Positions 18,868-26,917 of a DNA stretch of 64,000 nt are shown here, in pieces (position 1 is the first letter of the stretch; every line of letters starts with the position of its first letter). The stretch spans positions 1-64,000 of the forward strand of contig JAUXWQ010000019.1 of the NCBI GenBank assembly GCA_030680235.1, given 5' to 3'. Under the pieces are notes generated by a model. The model was given only the letters and a program-made list of their open reading frames with translations, was not told where the DNA came from and searched no databases. The stretch comes from Coxiellaceae bacterium (lineage in GTDB: Bacteria; Pseudomonadota; Gammaproteobacteria; Coxiellales; Coxiellaceae). A program made the translations under genes and the position numbers.

Positions 18868-19653
18868 TTATTTAAAAATATAATTGAGTTCAGCAATCAC
18901 TTTATTAGCAGTTAGTTTTCCAAAATTTAATTGGTTGTTTGCATTGGTTACGTAGTTATATGATCCATTGCCGCTTTTTAAAGTTCCCAGACTTTCATAA
19001 TCGTACCCAACAGATAATATATAATGTTGTTTGAATGCATAATCCAAGCCAAAACCGAGGTCATACGCAAAACCAATGTTTGAATTTGATCCAAAAGAAA
19101 CATTCCGAGGTGTTGCATTATTTGCTGGTGCTTCTGAGTAATCTTCAAAGCTATTAGAAGCCATACCAAGGCCAATTCTGCCATAAGGCGATATGCGCCA
19201 GATTCGTGAAAGGTCAAATTTTCCAAACAGTAGTAGCACATTTGAGCTTGTATTTGAGCTGAAATTATAAGGAAAAGTTGGATTGTTAAGAACGAGCAAA
19301 CTGCCATTTACCTTGCTTGATAGGATGTGCTCATAGCGAAGACCTACAGAGTAAGTAATATCGGATGCCCAGCGATAACCAAAATCAGCTGTAATTGAAC
19401 CGGCCGTTGAAGAATGATCATTGATATATGGATCAACATACGGATAAGGTGTGTAGTAAAGTGTATTTGTTGTCTGTCCGTATAAAAGCCAATTCATACC
19501 AGCGCCAGCGCCAATAAAAAAAGATTTGTTGGGTTTAATTAACGCTGTCACTTTCATATTGGCAGCATCTGTTATTTCGTCGTTTGCGTAAATAGCATTT
19601 GAAAAAGATAATACGTACGACGACGCAAAAAGGCATAGAACAATCTTTCGCAT
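18868..19653 (-). CDS. Outer-membrane beta-barrel protein (opacity/OmpA-barrel-like)
   Basis: ATG at 19653 has AGGAAG nine bases upstream and begins a signal peptide (RKIVLCLFASSYVLSFSNAIYA), so I prefer it to the longer frame from 19698. The 261-residue product has alternating aromatic strands such as SITADFGYRWASDITYSVGL and YGRIGLGMASNSFE, and ends in KVIAELNYIFK, where the terminal aromatic residue is near the C-terminal barrel signal. This fits an eight-stranded surface barrel. It precedes the thaumatin-like gene by 25 bp, so the two are probably cotranscribed. Confidence 0.82.
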   Translation of the reverse strand: MRKIVLCLFASSYVLSFSNAIYANDEITDAANMKVTALIKPNKSFFIGAGAGMNWLLYGQTTNTLYYTPYPYVDPYINDHSSTAGSITADFGYRWASDITYSVGLRYEHILSSKVNGSLLVLNNPTFPYNFSSNTSSNVLLLFGKFDLSRIWRISPYGRIGLGMASNSFEDYSEAPANNATPRNVSFGSNSNIGFAYDLGFGLDYAFKQHYILSVGYDYESLGTLKSGNGSYNYVTNANNQLNFGKLTANKVIAELNYIFK

Positions 19654-19678
19654 GGCAAGCCACTTCCTTGAAGTTTGC

Positions 19679-19725
19679 CAGTAATTCCCTGCGAACAAAA
19701 AATTGCCATTTACCGGGAATTACTG
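19679..19725. mobile_element. MITE family A, 47-bp minimal form with 9-bp duplication
   Basis: The termini CAGTAATTCCC and GGGAATTACTG enclose 25 bp. It is flanked on both sides by the identical 9-mer GAAGTTTGC (19670-19678 and 19726-19734). The exact duplication is strong evidence for insertion by transposition. It lies just upstream of the barrel gene start. Confidence 0.88.
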
Positions 19726-19818
19726 GAAGTTTGCATTCAGAGTTGCTGAAGTTCCAAAATTTGGAAACCAATCTGACATAATTTGGCTTAGGGTGCAATA
19801 GTGTTTTTTTAAGCAGTC

Positions 19819-20790
19819 TTAAATAATTGCCCGTACCGCTTTCAAAATTCTTTCAACGCTCGGCATATAACTTTTTTCTAATTGTGCATAGGGCATGATA
19901 GTGTCGTAGCCCGTGACCCGTTGAACAGGCGCTTTTAATGAATCAAATGCATACTCACATAATTGTGCTGCAATTTCAGCAGAAACACCGCAGGTACGAG
20001 GTCCTTCTTGCACAATGACACAGCGACCGGTTTTTTCAACAGAGGATAAAATCGTATTAGTATCAATGGGTGATATGGTCGCTAAATCGAGCACTTCTAC
20101 AGAAACGCCTTCATTTTCCAATTGTTCAGCTGCTTCAATGGTTTCTTTCATCATCGCGCCCCAAGCAATGAGCGTAACATCATCACCTTCTTTTGCAATA
20201 AAACATTTATCAAGTGGTAATGCTTCCCCGTTATCAGGCACTTCTTGTTTAATTAATCGATAAATACGTTTGGGTTCTAAAAATAAAACAGGATCAGGAT
20301 TGCGAATGGCTGCCAATAACAATCCATAAGCCTTAAGCGGAGAGGAGGGGATAACAACGCGAATACCGGGTATATGCGCAAATAAGGCTTCCATACTTTC
20401 AGAATGATGCTCAGGTGCGTGAATGCCACCACCATAGGGCGCACGATAAACAACTGGACACGTTAATCTTCCGCGCGTGCGATTCCGTAAACGTGCAGCA
20501 TGGGAAAGTATTTGGTCGACCGCGGAATAAATAAATCCAGAAAATTGAAATTCAGCGATAGGCTTTAATCCCTGCGAGGCCATCCCAATGCTCATGCCAG
20601 CAATCATGCTTTCTGCAAGTGGTGTGTCAAGGACGCGTTCCGGCCCAAATTTTTCAAGTAAGCCAACCGTTGTACGAAAAACACCGCCATTCACGGCAAT
20701 GTCTTCGCCGAAAATAATCACATCAGGATCATGGGCCATTTCATAGCTAATGGCTTGGTTGACTGCATCGACTAATGTGATTGTTGCCAT
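19819..20790 (-). CDS. 2-oxoacid dehydrogenase E1 component, beta subunit
   Basis: A 323-residue TPP-binding E1 beta subunit. It has the N-terminal VNQAISYEMAHDPDVIIFGEDI motif in two parts, GMSIGMASQGLKPIAEFQF, and PYGGGIHAPEHHSESMEA. With the alpha subunit it decarboxylates a 2-oxoacid and passes the acyl group to an E2 lipoyl domain. AAGGA precedes the ATG by six bases. The neighbouring leucine dehydrogenase suggests branched-chain oxoacids as substrate, but pyruvate cannot be excluded. It is separated from the alpha gene by an antiparallel toxin-antitoxin pair. No E2 or E3 gene follows; the next gene is the unrelated barrel. Confidence 0.92.
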   Translation of the reverse strand: MATITLVDAVNQAISYEMAHDPDVIIFGEDIAVNGGVFRTTVGLLEKFGPERVLDTPLAESMIAGMSIGMASQGLKPIAEFQFSGFIYSAVDQILSHAARLRNRTRGRLTCPVVYRAPYGGGIHAPEHHSESMEALFAHIPGIRVVIPSSPLKAYGLLLAAIRNPDPVLFLEPKRIYRLIKQEVPDNGEALPLDKCFIAKEGDDVTLIAWGAMMKETIEAAEQLENEGVSVEVLDLATISPIDTNTILSSVEKTGRCVIVQEGPRTCGVSAEIAAQLCEYAFDSLKAPVQRVTGYDTIMPYAQLEKSYMPSVERILKAVRAII

Positions 20791-20922
20791 GGGAAATCCT
20801 TAATTTTTGAGTAGCTATATCGTGCTGTCTAAACAGTTAGGGTTTTTTCAAAACCCGAATATAAAAATAGCTTTTTTTTCAAGATAATGCACGCGCAATC
20901 TGAGTGCTAATGGAGTGTTATA

Positions 20923-21270
20923 ATGAAAATAGATATTGCTAGAATAATGTTGTTATCATATCATAATGATATTAAATTTGAATATGATAAAGAAAAGTCA
21001 AAAAGCAATAAAGAAAAACATGGGATTGATTTTGAAGAGGCAAAAGCTTTGTGGTTTGATTTTCATGTAATTGTTGAAACTCAATCACCTATCGAACAAA
21101 GATTTTTACTCATTGGAAAGCTAGCAGAAAAATTTTATTCTTGTTTTTTTACAGTAAGGGGTACGAATTCAATTCGTTTTATTTCAGTGCGTTGCAGTAG
21201 AAAACTAGAAAAGGTGCGATATTATGAGCAAGAAAAAAATCAAAAAAATCACAGGGGAAGAGCTGGATGA
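20923..21270 (+). CDS. brnT: BrnT-family toxin (type II toxin-antitoxin)
   Basis: The 115-residue product contains the BrnT signature FEYDKEKSKSNKEKHGIDFEEA in two parts and the later RFISVRCSR region. BrnT has a RelE-like fold and cleaves RNA when free. ATG at 20923 follows GGAG with 8-nt spacing. The first 16 residues precede the family core, so a downstream ATG (20947) is possible. The last 47 bases overlap the antitoxin gene. It runs opposite to the E1 alpha and E1 beta genes on either side, a sign of later insertion. Confidence 0.88.
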   Translation: MKIDIARIMLLSYHNDIKFEYDKEKSKSNKEKHGIDFEEAKALWFDFHVIVETQSPIEQRFLLIGKLAEKFYSCFFTVRGTNSIRFISVRCSRKLEKVRYYEQEKNQKNHRGRAG

Positions 21271-21481
21271 ATTATTTGATCGTGGCGAAGAAGACATCAT
21301 GCAATACATGGATTTATCCACGATTAAAATGCATTATCCCATGCAGCGCATTACCATTGATTTTCCAAAAGAGACGCTGGAAATGCTGGATGTGGAAGCT
21401 GCAAAAATAGGCGTAACGAGAACATCGCTTATAAAAGTATGGATTGCAGATTGCCTAGCAAAACAACGCGCCAAAAAATAG
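21224..21481 (+). CDS. brnA: BrnA-family ribbon-helix-helix antitoxin
   Basis: An 85-residue protein with an acidic, toxin-binding N-terminal half (TGEELDELFDRGEEDIMQYM) and a C-terminal ribbon-helix-helix segment (QRITIDFPKETLEMLDVEA, then GVTRTSLIKVWIADCL). It should neutralise BrnT and repress its own promoter as a complex. Its ATG at 21224 lies inside the brnT frame, giving toxin-first gene order as is normal for this family. Confidence 0.88.
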   Translation: MSKKKIKKITGEELDELFDRGEEDIMQYMDLSTIKMHYPMQRITIDFPKETLEMLDVEAAKIGVTRTSLIKVWIADCLAKQRAKK

Positions 21482-21539
21482 TTTGCCAACAAAAAACGCA
21501 ATAAATCGCCGTCTCTGGCAAAAAACCATCAACGCGCGC

Positions 21540-22607
21540 TTATTGCGACAACAAATCATCCCGTTGATCAATCATCGCCTCTGGTAATTTTTCATAGAGA
21601 TAATCAAACATCGATTCTGGTTTTTGTTTTGTGCGCTTAAAATATTGCTCAATATTACTTTCAACAAACGCTTTACAGTGCTGTTGCAAGGCGGTTTCTT
21701 TATCTTTATCCCACAATCCTTGAGATTCAAGATAATACCCTAAACGTGCAATAGGTTCTTTTTTCCACGCATTTTTACGTTCTTCTGGGTCACTATAGCG
21801 CGTCGCATCATCGACCGTTGTATGATCTGCGAGACGATAAGTAACGGCTTCAATGACAGTCGCTTTCCCGCCATTTCTTGCTTGATTTAGGGCATGAGCA
21901 GTTGCATCAAATACAGCAATAGGATCATTGCCATCGACCTGCACACAATCCAATCCGGCAGCAAATGCTTTTTGCGCAAGTGTTTGACACGCTGTTTGTT
22001 TTTGGCGCGGAACAGAAATAGCCCATTGATTATTATCAATCACAAAAACAACCGGTAAATGCCAAGCACCCGCTAAATTCAAAGCCTCGTAAAAATCACC
22101 TTTTGATGTGCCGCCATCGCCAATATTGGTGAGCACAGCACGCTTTTCGCCGCGATATTTTATAGCGTAGGCAACACCCGTTGCATGAAGGCATTGTGTC
22201 GCAATAGGAACGCAGGTTGGGAAATCTTTTTGTGCGGCAGCAGAAGCATTTCCGCGTTCATCACCAGACCAATAGGCCAAAATGTCTGCCATGTCGTATC
22301 CACGCTCAATCATTACGCCATGGTCGCGATAAAAGGCACATAATACATCGTCTTTTTGCATAGCGATTCCTATAGGAACAAACACGGCTTCTTGCCCAAG
22401 GGATGACGGAAATGTGCCAATGCGACCGGTGCGATGCAAATTTACCATTTGATGATCAAATACGCGCAATAGGGTCATGTGCTCATAGAGTTTGCGTAAA
22501 AAATCAGGTGTTGCAAAATCAGGAAGGTCTTGCGTCAATTGGTTATGTTCATCAAGATATTGCAGATAAGGCACCATAAAGGAGGCGATTGATTTTAGTT
22601 TTTTCAT
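21540..22607 (-). CDS. 2-oxoacid dehydrogenase E1 component, alpha subunit
   Basis: The 355-residue E1 alpha subunit binds TPP-Mg in GDGGTSKGDFYEALNLAGAW with the later NNQWAIS motif. YRDHGVMIERG and the phospho-loop-like DHTTVDDATRY are also present. ATG at 22607 overlaps the leucine dehydrogenase stop (ATGA) and has AAGGAC upstream, so the two genes are coupled. The coupling to an amino acid dehydrogenase supports a branched-chain 2-oxoacid substrate. The partner beta gene is 750 bp downstream, beyond brnT-brnA. Confidence 0.93.
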   Translation of the reverse strand: MKKLKSIASFMVPYLQYLDEHNQLTQDLPDFATPDFLRKLYEHMTLLRVFDHQMVNLHRTGRIGTFPSSLGQEAVFVPIGIAMQKDDVLCAFYRDHGVMIERGYDMADILAYWSGDERGNASAAAQKDFPTCVPIATQCLHATGVAYAIKYRGEKRAVLTNIGDGGTSKGDFYEALNLAGAWHLPVVFVIDNNQWAISVPRQKQTACQTLAQKAFAAGLDCVQVDGNDPIAVFDATAHALNQARNGGKATVIEAVTYRLADHTTVDDATRYSDPEERKNAWKKEPIARLGYYLESQGLWDKDKETALQQHCKAFVESNIEQYFKRTKQKPESMFDYLYEKLPEAMIDQRDDLLSQ

Positions 22608-23680
22608 GGGGCGGTCCTTAATCGCTCAAAGGCAATATCTTCTGCGACACGCGCGGTTGTTTTTCCTGTGGATGCAGCGCGTTCTAATAAATGTAAGGTT
22701 GTAGCGTAAATCTCATCAATTTTTTTATTAGCAATTGTGATATCTTGGTATCCATAAGTCATTGCTGCATTAATTAATCCACCGGAATTAATTAAGAAGT
22801 CCGGCAAATATAACAGTCCTTTTTCTTGCATTAACCCTGCAATACTGTGATGCGCTAATTGATTATTGGCAGAGCCTGCAATAATGCTTGCAGTTACTTT
22901 TGAAATAAAATCATGCGATATAGTACCCCCAAGCGCACAGGGTGCATAAATATCACAATCGATGGTTTCAATTTTATCTGGTGCAATAACTGTTACGCCA
23001 AGCATATCAGCGGCATGTTTGGCAGCTTGTGAATTGATATCAGAAATAAAGACATGCATGCCATTATCAACACAGTGTTTTGCCAATAAAAATCCAACGT
23101 GGCCAGCGCCTTGAATCGCGATGCGCAATCCACTGCAATCATCACGATGCAACTTAAATTTTACTGCTGCTTCAATCGCACGAAAAACGCCGCGTGCAGT
23201 AGAAGGTGAAGGGTCTTCATCAATACGACCAGGACCCCGTGCACCAATAACATAAGATGTGCGCTCTAAAATAGTTGTCATATCATCAACGGTTGAGCCA
23301 ACATCCATTGCAGTGATATAACGGCCACCTAATGTATGCACAAAATCACCAAAGGAACGAAATAAATCAGGGCGATTATCAGCGCTTAGGTTTTTAGGTT
23401 TGAGAATAACAGCTTTTGCACCGCCATGCGGTAATCCACAGGCAGCTGCTTTTAACGTCATGCCATAAGCCAATCGCAACGCATCTTTTAAAGCGAACTC
23501 AGCGGCTGAATACGTGTAAAGGCGGCAACCGCCAATAGCGGGGCCAAGGGTTGTATTGTGGACGGCAATTATTGCATGCAGACCGGTCTCTTTATCGATC
23601 TTTGTATGAATATCTCCAAATCCAAGCATTCTTGCATAACGTGATAAGGCATTAAAACCCGGGGTATGAAGTTTTGTCAT
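22604..23680 (-). CDS. ldh: Leucine/phenylalanine/valine dehydrogenase family protein
   Basis: The 358-residue product deaminates a branched-chain amino acid to its 2-oxoacid with NAD. The catalytic-lysine region reads GMTLKAAACGLPHGGAKAVI, and the Rossmann motif is IQGAGHVGFLLAKH. The spacing matches leucine dehydrogenase rather than the longer hexameric glutamate enzymes. AAGG lies eight bases before ATG 23680. It is the first gene of the run leading to E1 alpha and E1 beta, so the product oxoacid would feed directly to the dehydrogenase complex. Confidence 0.92.
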   Translation of the reverse strand: MTKLHTPGFNALSRYARMLGFGDIHTKIDKETGLHAIIAVHNTTLGPAIGGCRLYTYSAAEFALKDALRLAYGMTLKAAACGLPHGGAKAVILKPKNLSADNRPDLFRSFGDFVHTLGGRYITAMDVGSTVDDMTTILERTSYVIGARGPGRIDEDPSPSTARGVFRAIEAAVKFKLHRDDCSGLRIAIQGAGHVGFLLAKHCVDNGMHVFISDINSQAAKHAADMLGVTVIAPDKIETIDCDIYAPCALGGTISHDFISKVTASIIAGSANNQLAHHSIAGLMQEKGLLYLPDFLINSGGLINAAMTYGYQDITIANKKIDEIYATTLHLLERAASTGKTTARVAEDIAFERLRTAP

Positions 23681-23744
23681 TCAAAAAACCTTTTTTATAA
23701 GTTACGGTAGTATAGTATCAAGATTGTGTGAACTTGTTAATTAA

Positions 23745-24500
23745 ATGGATTTTTTTATGACGTGGCACTTACCTTTCGCAATTGCGCATCGTGGCGCATC
23801 CCAACTGGCTCCTGAAAATACACTAGCTGCATTATCCCTTGCAAAAAAAAAGGGCGCTATTGCTGTAGAGTGCGACATTCAATTAACCAAAGACAATGTG
23901 CCTGTTATTTTGCATGATGCGACATTAAATCGAACAACAAACGGATCTGGATTACTGTCGCAAACAGCCTATAAAAAAATTGAGACACTGAGTGCAGGAG
24001 AATGGTTTTCAAAAAAATTCGTGAAGGAAAAAATCCCAACGTTACAAGAATGGTTAGAAACAGCGAGCACATTAGATTTGTTGCTGAATTTAGAAATTAA
24101 AGCGCGCACTGAAAAACAAGCGGTAATATTAGCCAAGGTGGTCTGTGATCATATTGAAAAATTTTACGCTAAAAAATTGCCATTACCTTTAATTTCCAGT
24201 AGCAATTTATTTGTTTTAAAAAATATTTTTAAAACAAATAAAAAGTTAGCGCAGGGCTATCTTATTGAAAAAAAAGTTACACGCGATTTTATGCAGCAGT
24301 GTAAAAAAATTAATATTGTTGCCATAAATCAGCCCTATGCTTTATTTAATGCGCATTATGTTCAAGAAATTCATACTCATCAATTAAAAACACTGGCCTA
24401 TACCGTTAACGATAAAAATCTTGCAAATGAACTTAAAAAAATAGGGGTTGATGGTATTTTTACAGATAATTATCAATTGTTAAGGGAGCGTGCGTGCTGA
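23745..24500 (+). CDS. ugpQ: Glycerophosphodiester phosphodiesterase (GDPD family)
   Basis: A cytoplasmic GDPD with no signal peptide, releasing glycerol-3-phosphate and an alcohol from glycerophosphodiesters. Motifs are AHRGASQLAPENT (catalytic His/Glu), ECDIQLTKDNVPVILHD and LLNLEIKA. The length is 251 residues from ATG 23745. ATG at 23757 (MTWHLPF) has GGA six bases before it and would give 247 residues, closer to E. coli UgpQ. It is transcribed divergently from the leucine dehydrogenase. Confidence 0.92.
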   Translation: MDFFMTWHLPFAIAHRGASQLAPENTLAALSLAKKKGAIAVECDIQLTKDNVPVILHDATLNRTTNGSGLLSQTAYKKIETLSAGEWFSKKFVKEKIPTLQEWLETASTLDLLLNLEIKARTEKQAVILAKVVCDHIEKFYAKKLPLPLISSSNLFVLKNIFKTNKKLAQGYLIEKKVTRDFMQQCKKINIVAINQPYALFNAHYVQEIHTHQLKTLAYTVNDKNLANELKKIGVDGIFTDNYQLLRERAC

Positions 24501-24517
24501 AGCACACGGCCATTGAC

Positions 24518-24720
24518 TTAAGAAAACAATCGCTCGTTACACTCGCAGCTCGCACCACACACTGCGCATGATGCGAGCCGCGAGTGTAGCGAGCGGACAT
24601 ACGTGATCCATCCTTGCCTGATAATTTCTGCAAAGCACTCGTTACACTCATGCTCGCATCGAGATAAGTGAGCGCATTATTTGAGATGTTGGGTGCGAGC
24701 CGCGAGTGTAGCGAGCGGAT
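24518..24720. repeat. Cluster of REP-like half units between gdpD and bolA
   Basis: Two direct copies of GCGAGCCGCGAGTGTAGCGA (at about 24572 and 24696) and inverse copies (CGCTCGTTACACTCGCAGCT, and CACTCGTTACACTCATGCTC) fill the space between the convergent genes. They can fold into several alternative hairpins. I see no coding sequence here. Confidence 0.75.
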
Positions 24721-24732
24721 TTTAAATAATTA

Positions 24733-24981
24733 CTATTTAATTTGAATTCGCAGCGCATGAATATGCGTCTGCATCAATGTACCCAGCGCACCATACACCA
24801 TGCGATGACGTTCAATCGCATTTTTGCCTTCAAAAATAGGGGATTCGATAATAACGGTAAAGTGTCCGCTGTCTTGGTGCGCATGACCAAGATGCTCATT
24901 TTTATCATCAATCACTTCTAAAGAAATGGGATGGAAAGTTGCAGTTAATGCATTTTTAATTAAAGAAATGGTGGTCGACAC
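24733..24981 (-). CDS. bolA: BolA family protein
   Basis: An 82-residue BolA/IbaG-type protein with a class II KH-like fold. These proteins pair with monothiol CGFS glutaredoxins to bind [2Fe-2S] clusters, and a grxD gene is present at 46.6 kb. The core is VIDDKNEHLGHAHQDSGHFTV, followed by RHRMVYGALG. The start is GTG at 24981, two bases after the yciI stop, so it belongs to the yciB-yciI-bolA run, an order seen in other gammaproteobacteria. Confidence 0.9.
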   Translation of the reverse strand: MSTTISLIKNALTATFHPISLEVIDDKNEHLGHAHQDSGHFTVIIESPIFEGKNAIERHRMVYGALGTLMQTHIHALRIQIK

Positions 24982-24983
24982 GA

Positions 24984-25295
24984 TTATAGCCCCTCTGGCA
25001 AAACGATTTTAAAAGGTTTGACGGTAATACGTTGATAGACTTCTGCTGTGACATAAGGGTCTGCTGCGATCCATTCTTTTGCTTCATCGAGTGAATGAAA
25101 CTTGGCGATAATTAAAGAACCAAAAATACCAGTTAATAGGGGATTATCACCGTCTTGATTTTGCAATGGACCTGCAGAAAGTAGGCGGTTTTCGTTCAGC
25201 AATAACTGTAATCGTTCCAAATGCGCAGGACGAATGGCTTTGCGTTTTTCTAAAACATTTTCCGCATCTTCACAAAAAAAAGCATAGTATTTCAT
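24984..25295 (-). CDS. yciI: YciI family protein
   Basis: A 103-residue YCII-related protein, a small ferredoxin-like dimer with conserved His/Asp of uncertain activity. The N-terminus YYAFFCEDAENVLEKR and the segment RPAHLERLQ are typical. Its ATG overlaps the yciB stop by four bases. Function is unknown across the family, though it is often linked to yciB and bolA. Confidence 0.88.
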   Translation of the reverse strand: MKYYAFFCEDAENVLEKRKAIRPAHLERLQLLLNENRLLSAGPLQNQDGDNPLLTGIFGSLIIAKFHSLDEAKEWIAADPYVTAEVYQRITVKPFKIVLPEGL

Positions 25296-25831
25296 AGGGA
25301 TTGCTCCACTTTTATATAGCGTGACATATAGAGCGCTTGTCCAATAGCAAATGCTAAAGTCAAACCCAGCGTGCCAAATAATTTAAAGTTGACCCATGCA
25401 TCTAGGCTGTAATGGTAAAGCACATAAACATTTAAAATACCCAAAAAAATAAAGAAAAATGCCCAGGCAACATTGAGCTGATCCCAAATTTTTTCAGGTA
25501 AAATAATTTTATCGTCGAGCATGCGTGCCAATACATTTTTCGAAGAAAAATAATGACTGCTTAGCAAGACGCTCGCAAAAACCCAATAAATAATGGTGGG
25601 TTTCCACTGGATAAAAATAGCGTTGTGGAAAATTAACGTAAAACTGCCGAGCACAACCACTGAAATCAGTGTAATTAGGTGCAGTTTTTCAAAACGACGA
25701 TGCATTAACCAGTAAATGATATTTTGTAAAGCGCAGGCACCCATTGTGACAGCAGTAGCAACGTAGACACCAAAAAACTTGTATGCAATAAAGAAAAAAA
25801 CGATGGGGAAATAATCGAATAGTAGCTTCAT
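25292..25831 (-). CDS. yciB: Inner membrane septation protein YciB
   Basis: A 179-residue membrane protein with five or so helices, family IspZ/YciB, linked to envelope integrity and septation in enterics and Shigella. It starts KLLFDYFPIVFFFIAYKF, with the conserved KPTIIYW and NVAWAFFFIFLG in later helices. ATG at 25831 overlaps the stop of the small upstream gene (ATGA), and its own stop overlaps yciI. Confidence 0.93.
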   Translation of the reverse strand: MKLLFDYFPIVFFFIAYKFFGVYVATAVTMGACALQNIIYWLMHRRFEKLHLITLISVVVLGSFTLIFHNAIFIQWKPTIIYWVFASVLLSSHYFSSKNVLARMLDDKIILPEKIWDQLNVAWAFFFIFLGILNVYVLYHYSLDAWVNFKLFGTLGLTLAFAIGQALYMSRYIKVEQSL

Positions 25832-26052
25832 GGCCTTAGTCCTTGCTCTAGATCCTCGGGAAGCGCTGCTCCATTAGCGTAAGCCCCAGGGTTGCGGGCA
25901 CGCCAATAAAGACAGCAACAACAGATTATTGCCAATGCAGCGCTTGCTGTTAGTAGTGCTGCAACGACAGGTGCAGAAAGTGTAATGTCTGATCCATGGT
26001 GAGGTGGGTAAAGTGGTTTAGAAAAAATCATTTGGGCACCTTTGGTTGTCAA
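25828..26052 (-). CDS. Small single-helix membrane protein, unknown
   Basis: A 74-residue product with one hydrophobic helix (about 26-50) containing four consecutive cysteines (IICCCCLYW) and a short acidic tail. I know no family. Its stop overlaps the yciB ATG, so it is probably genuine and coupled. A downstream ATG (residue 8) is an alternative start. The cysteine run may be a site for lipidation or metal binding, which is speculative. Confidence 0.55.
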   Translation of the reverse strand: MTTKGAQMIFSKPLYPPHHGSDITLSAPVVAALLTASAALAIICCCCLYWRARNPGAYANGAALPEDLEQGLRP

Positions 26053-26104
26053 ATAGGATTGCTGTACTGTATCATAATCCCACTATCTACCACGAGTTTT
26101 GGCA

Positions 26105-26917
26105 ATGGATCAAGCACTTATTCAAGACATTATTACGGTCCGTGGCGAAGTACTCCATGAATTGCCACAGGATCTGTACATTCCGCCGGACGCGCTCCGC
26201 GTTTTCCTGGAGACTTTTCAAGGGCCGCTCGATTTGTTGCTGTATCTCATTAGAAAACAGAACTTGGATATTCTCGACATCCCCATCAAGCAAATTACCA
26301 TTCAGTACATGCATTATGTAGAAATCATGCAGGAATTGCAGCTTGAATTGGCGGCAGAATATTTAGTGATGGCGGCGATGCTAGCTGAAATAAAATCGCG
26401 ATTATTATTGCCGAAACCACCGCAAAGCGAAGAATTTGAAGGGGATGATCCACGCGCAGAATTGATTCGTCGTTTGCAGCTCTACGAATGCTACAAGAAA
26501 GCAGCAGAAGATTTGGATACTTTGCCTCATGTAGACCGTGATATTTATTTGGCCAGTGCCGTAAAACCTGAAATGCCCTCTGAAACACCGCAACCCTACG
26601 TGCCGATGCAAGATATGCTGGATGCCTTTGTTGCTGTCATGACCCGTGCGCGATTATTTGCAGATCATAAAATTGAAAAACAGGTGTTATCAATACGTGA
26701 ACGCATGTTAAAAATATTAGAGCTTATTCAATCGTCTGAATTCATTCCATTTACTGCCTTATTTACGGTAGAAGAAGGGCGCATGGGTGTTGTTGTGACT
26801 TTTATAGCTATTTTAGAACTCATTCGTCAATCGGTTATTGAGGTTGTTCAAAACGAACCTTACGCGCCGATTTATGTTAAATCGAAACAAGAGGCCTCAC
26901 ATGACGACGCTGCCTGA
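26105..26917 (+). CDS. scpA: Segregation and condensation protein A
   Basis: ScpA is the kleisin of the Smc-ScpAB complex that compacts and segregates chromosomes. The N-terminal domain begins FQGPLDLLLYLIRKQNLDI, the classic signature, and the C-terminal winged helix binds the Smc head. I use ATG 26105 (270 residues): GAG lies eight bases before it, while a TTG at 26099 would be too close to that site. The gene overlaps scpB by 17 bp. No smc gene is in the window. Confidence 0.95.
   Translation: MDQALIQDIITVRGEVLHELPQDLYIPPDALRVFLETFQGPLDLLLYLIRKQNLDILDIPIKQITIQYMHYVEIMQELQLELAAEYLVMAAMLAEIKSRLLLPKPPQSEEFEGDDPRAELIRRLQLYECYKKAAEDLDTLPHVDRDIYLASAVKPEMPSETPQPYVPMQDMLDAFVAVMTRARLFADHKIEKQVLSIRERMLKILELIQSSEFIPFTALFTVEEGRMGVVVTFIAILELIRQSVIEVVQNEPYAPIYVKSKQEASHDDAA

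Noticed and set aside
26838-26900. Longer scpB start upstream of 26901
   Set aside because: The added residues merely read through scpA in another frame, and a GAGG site supports ATG 26901.
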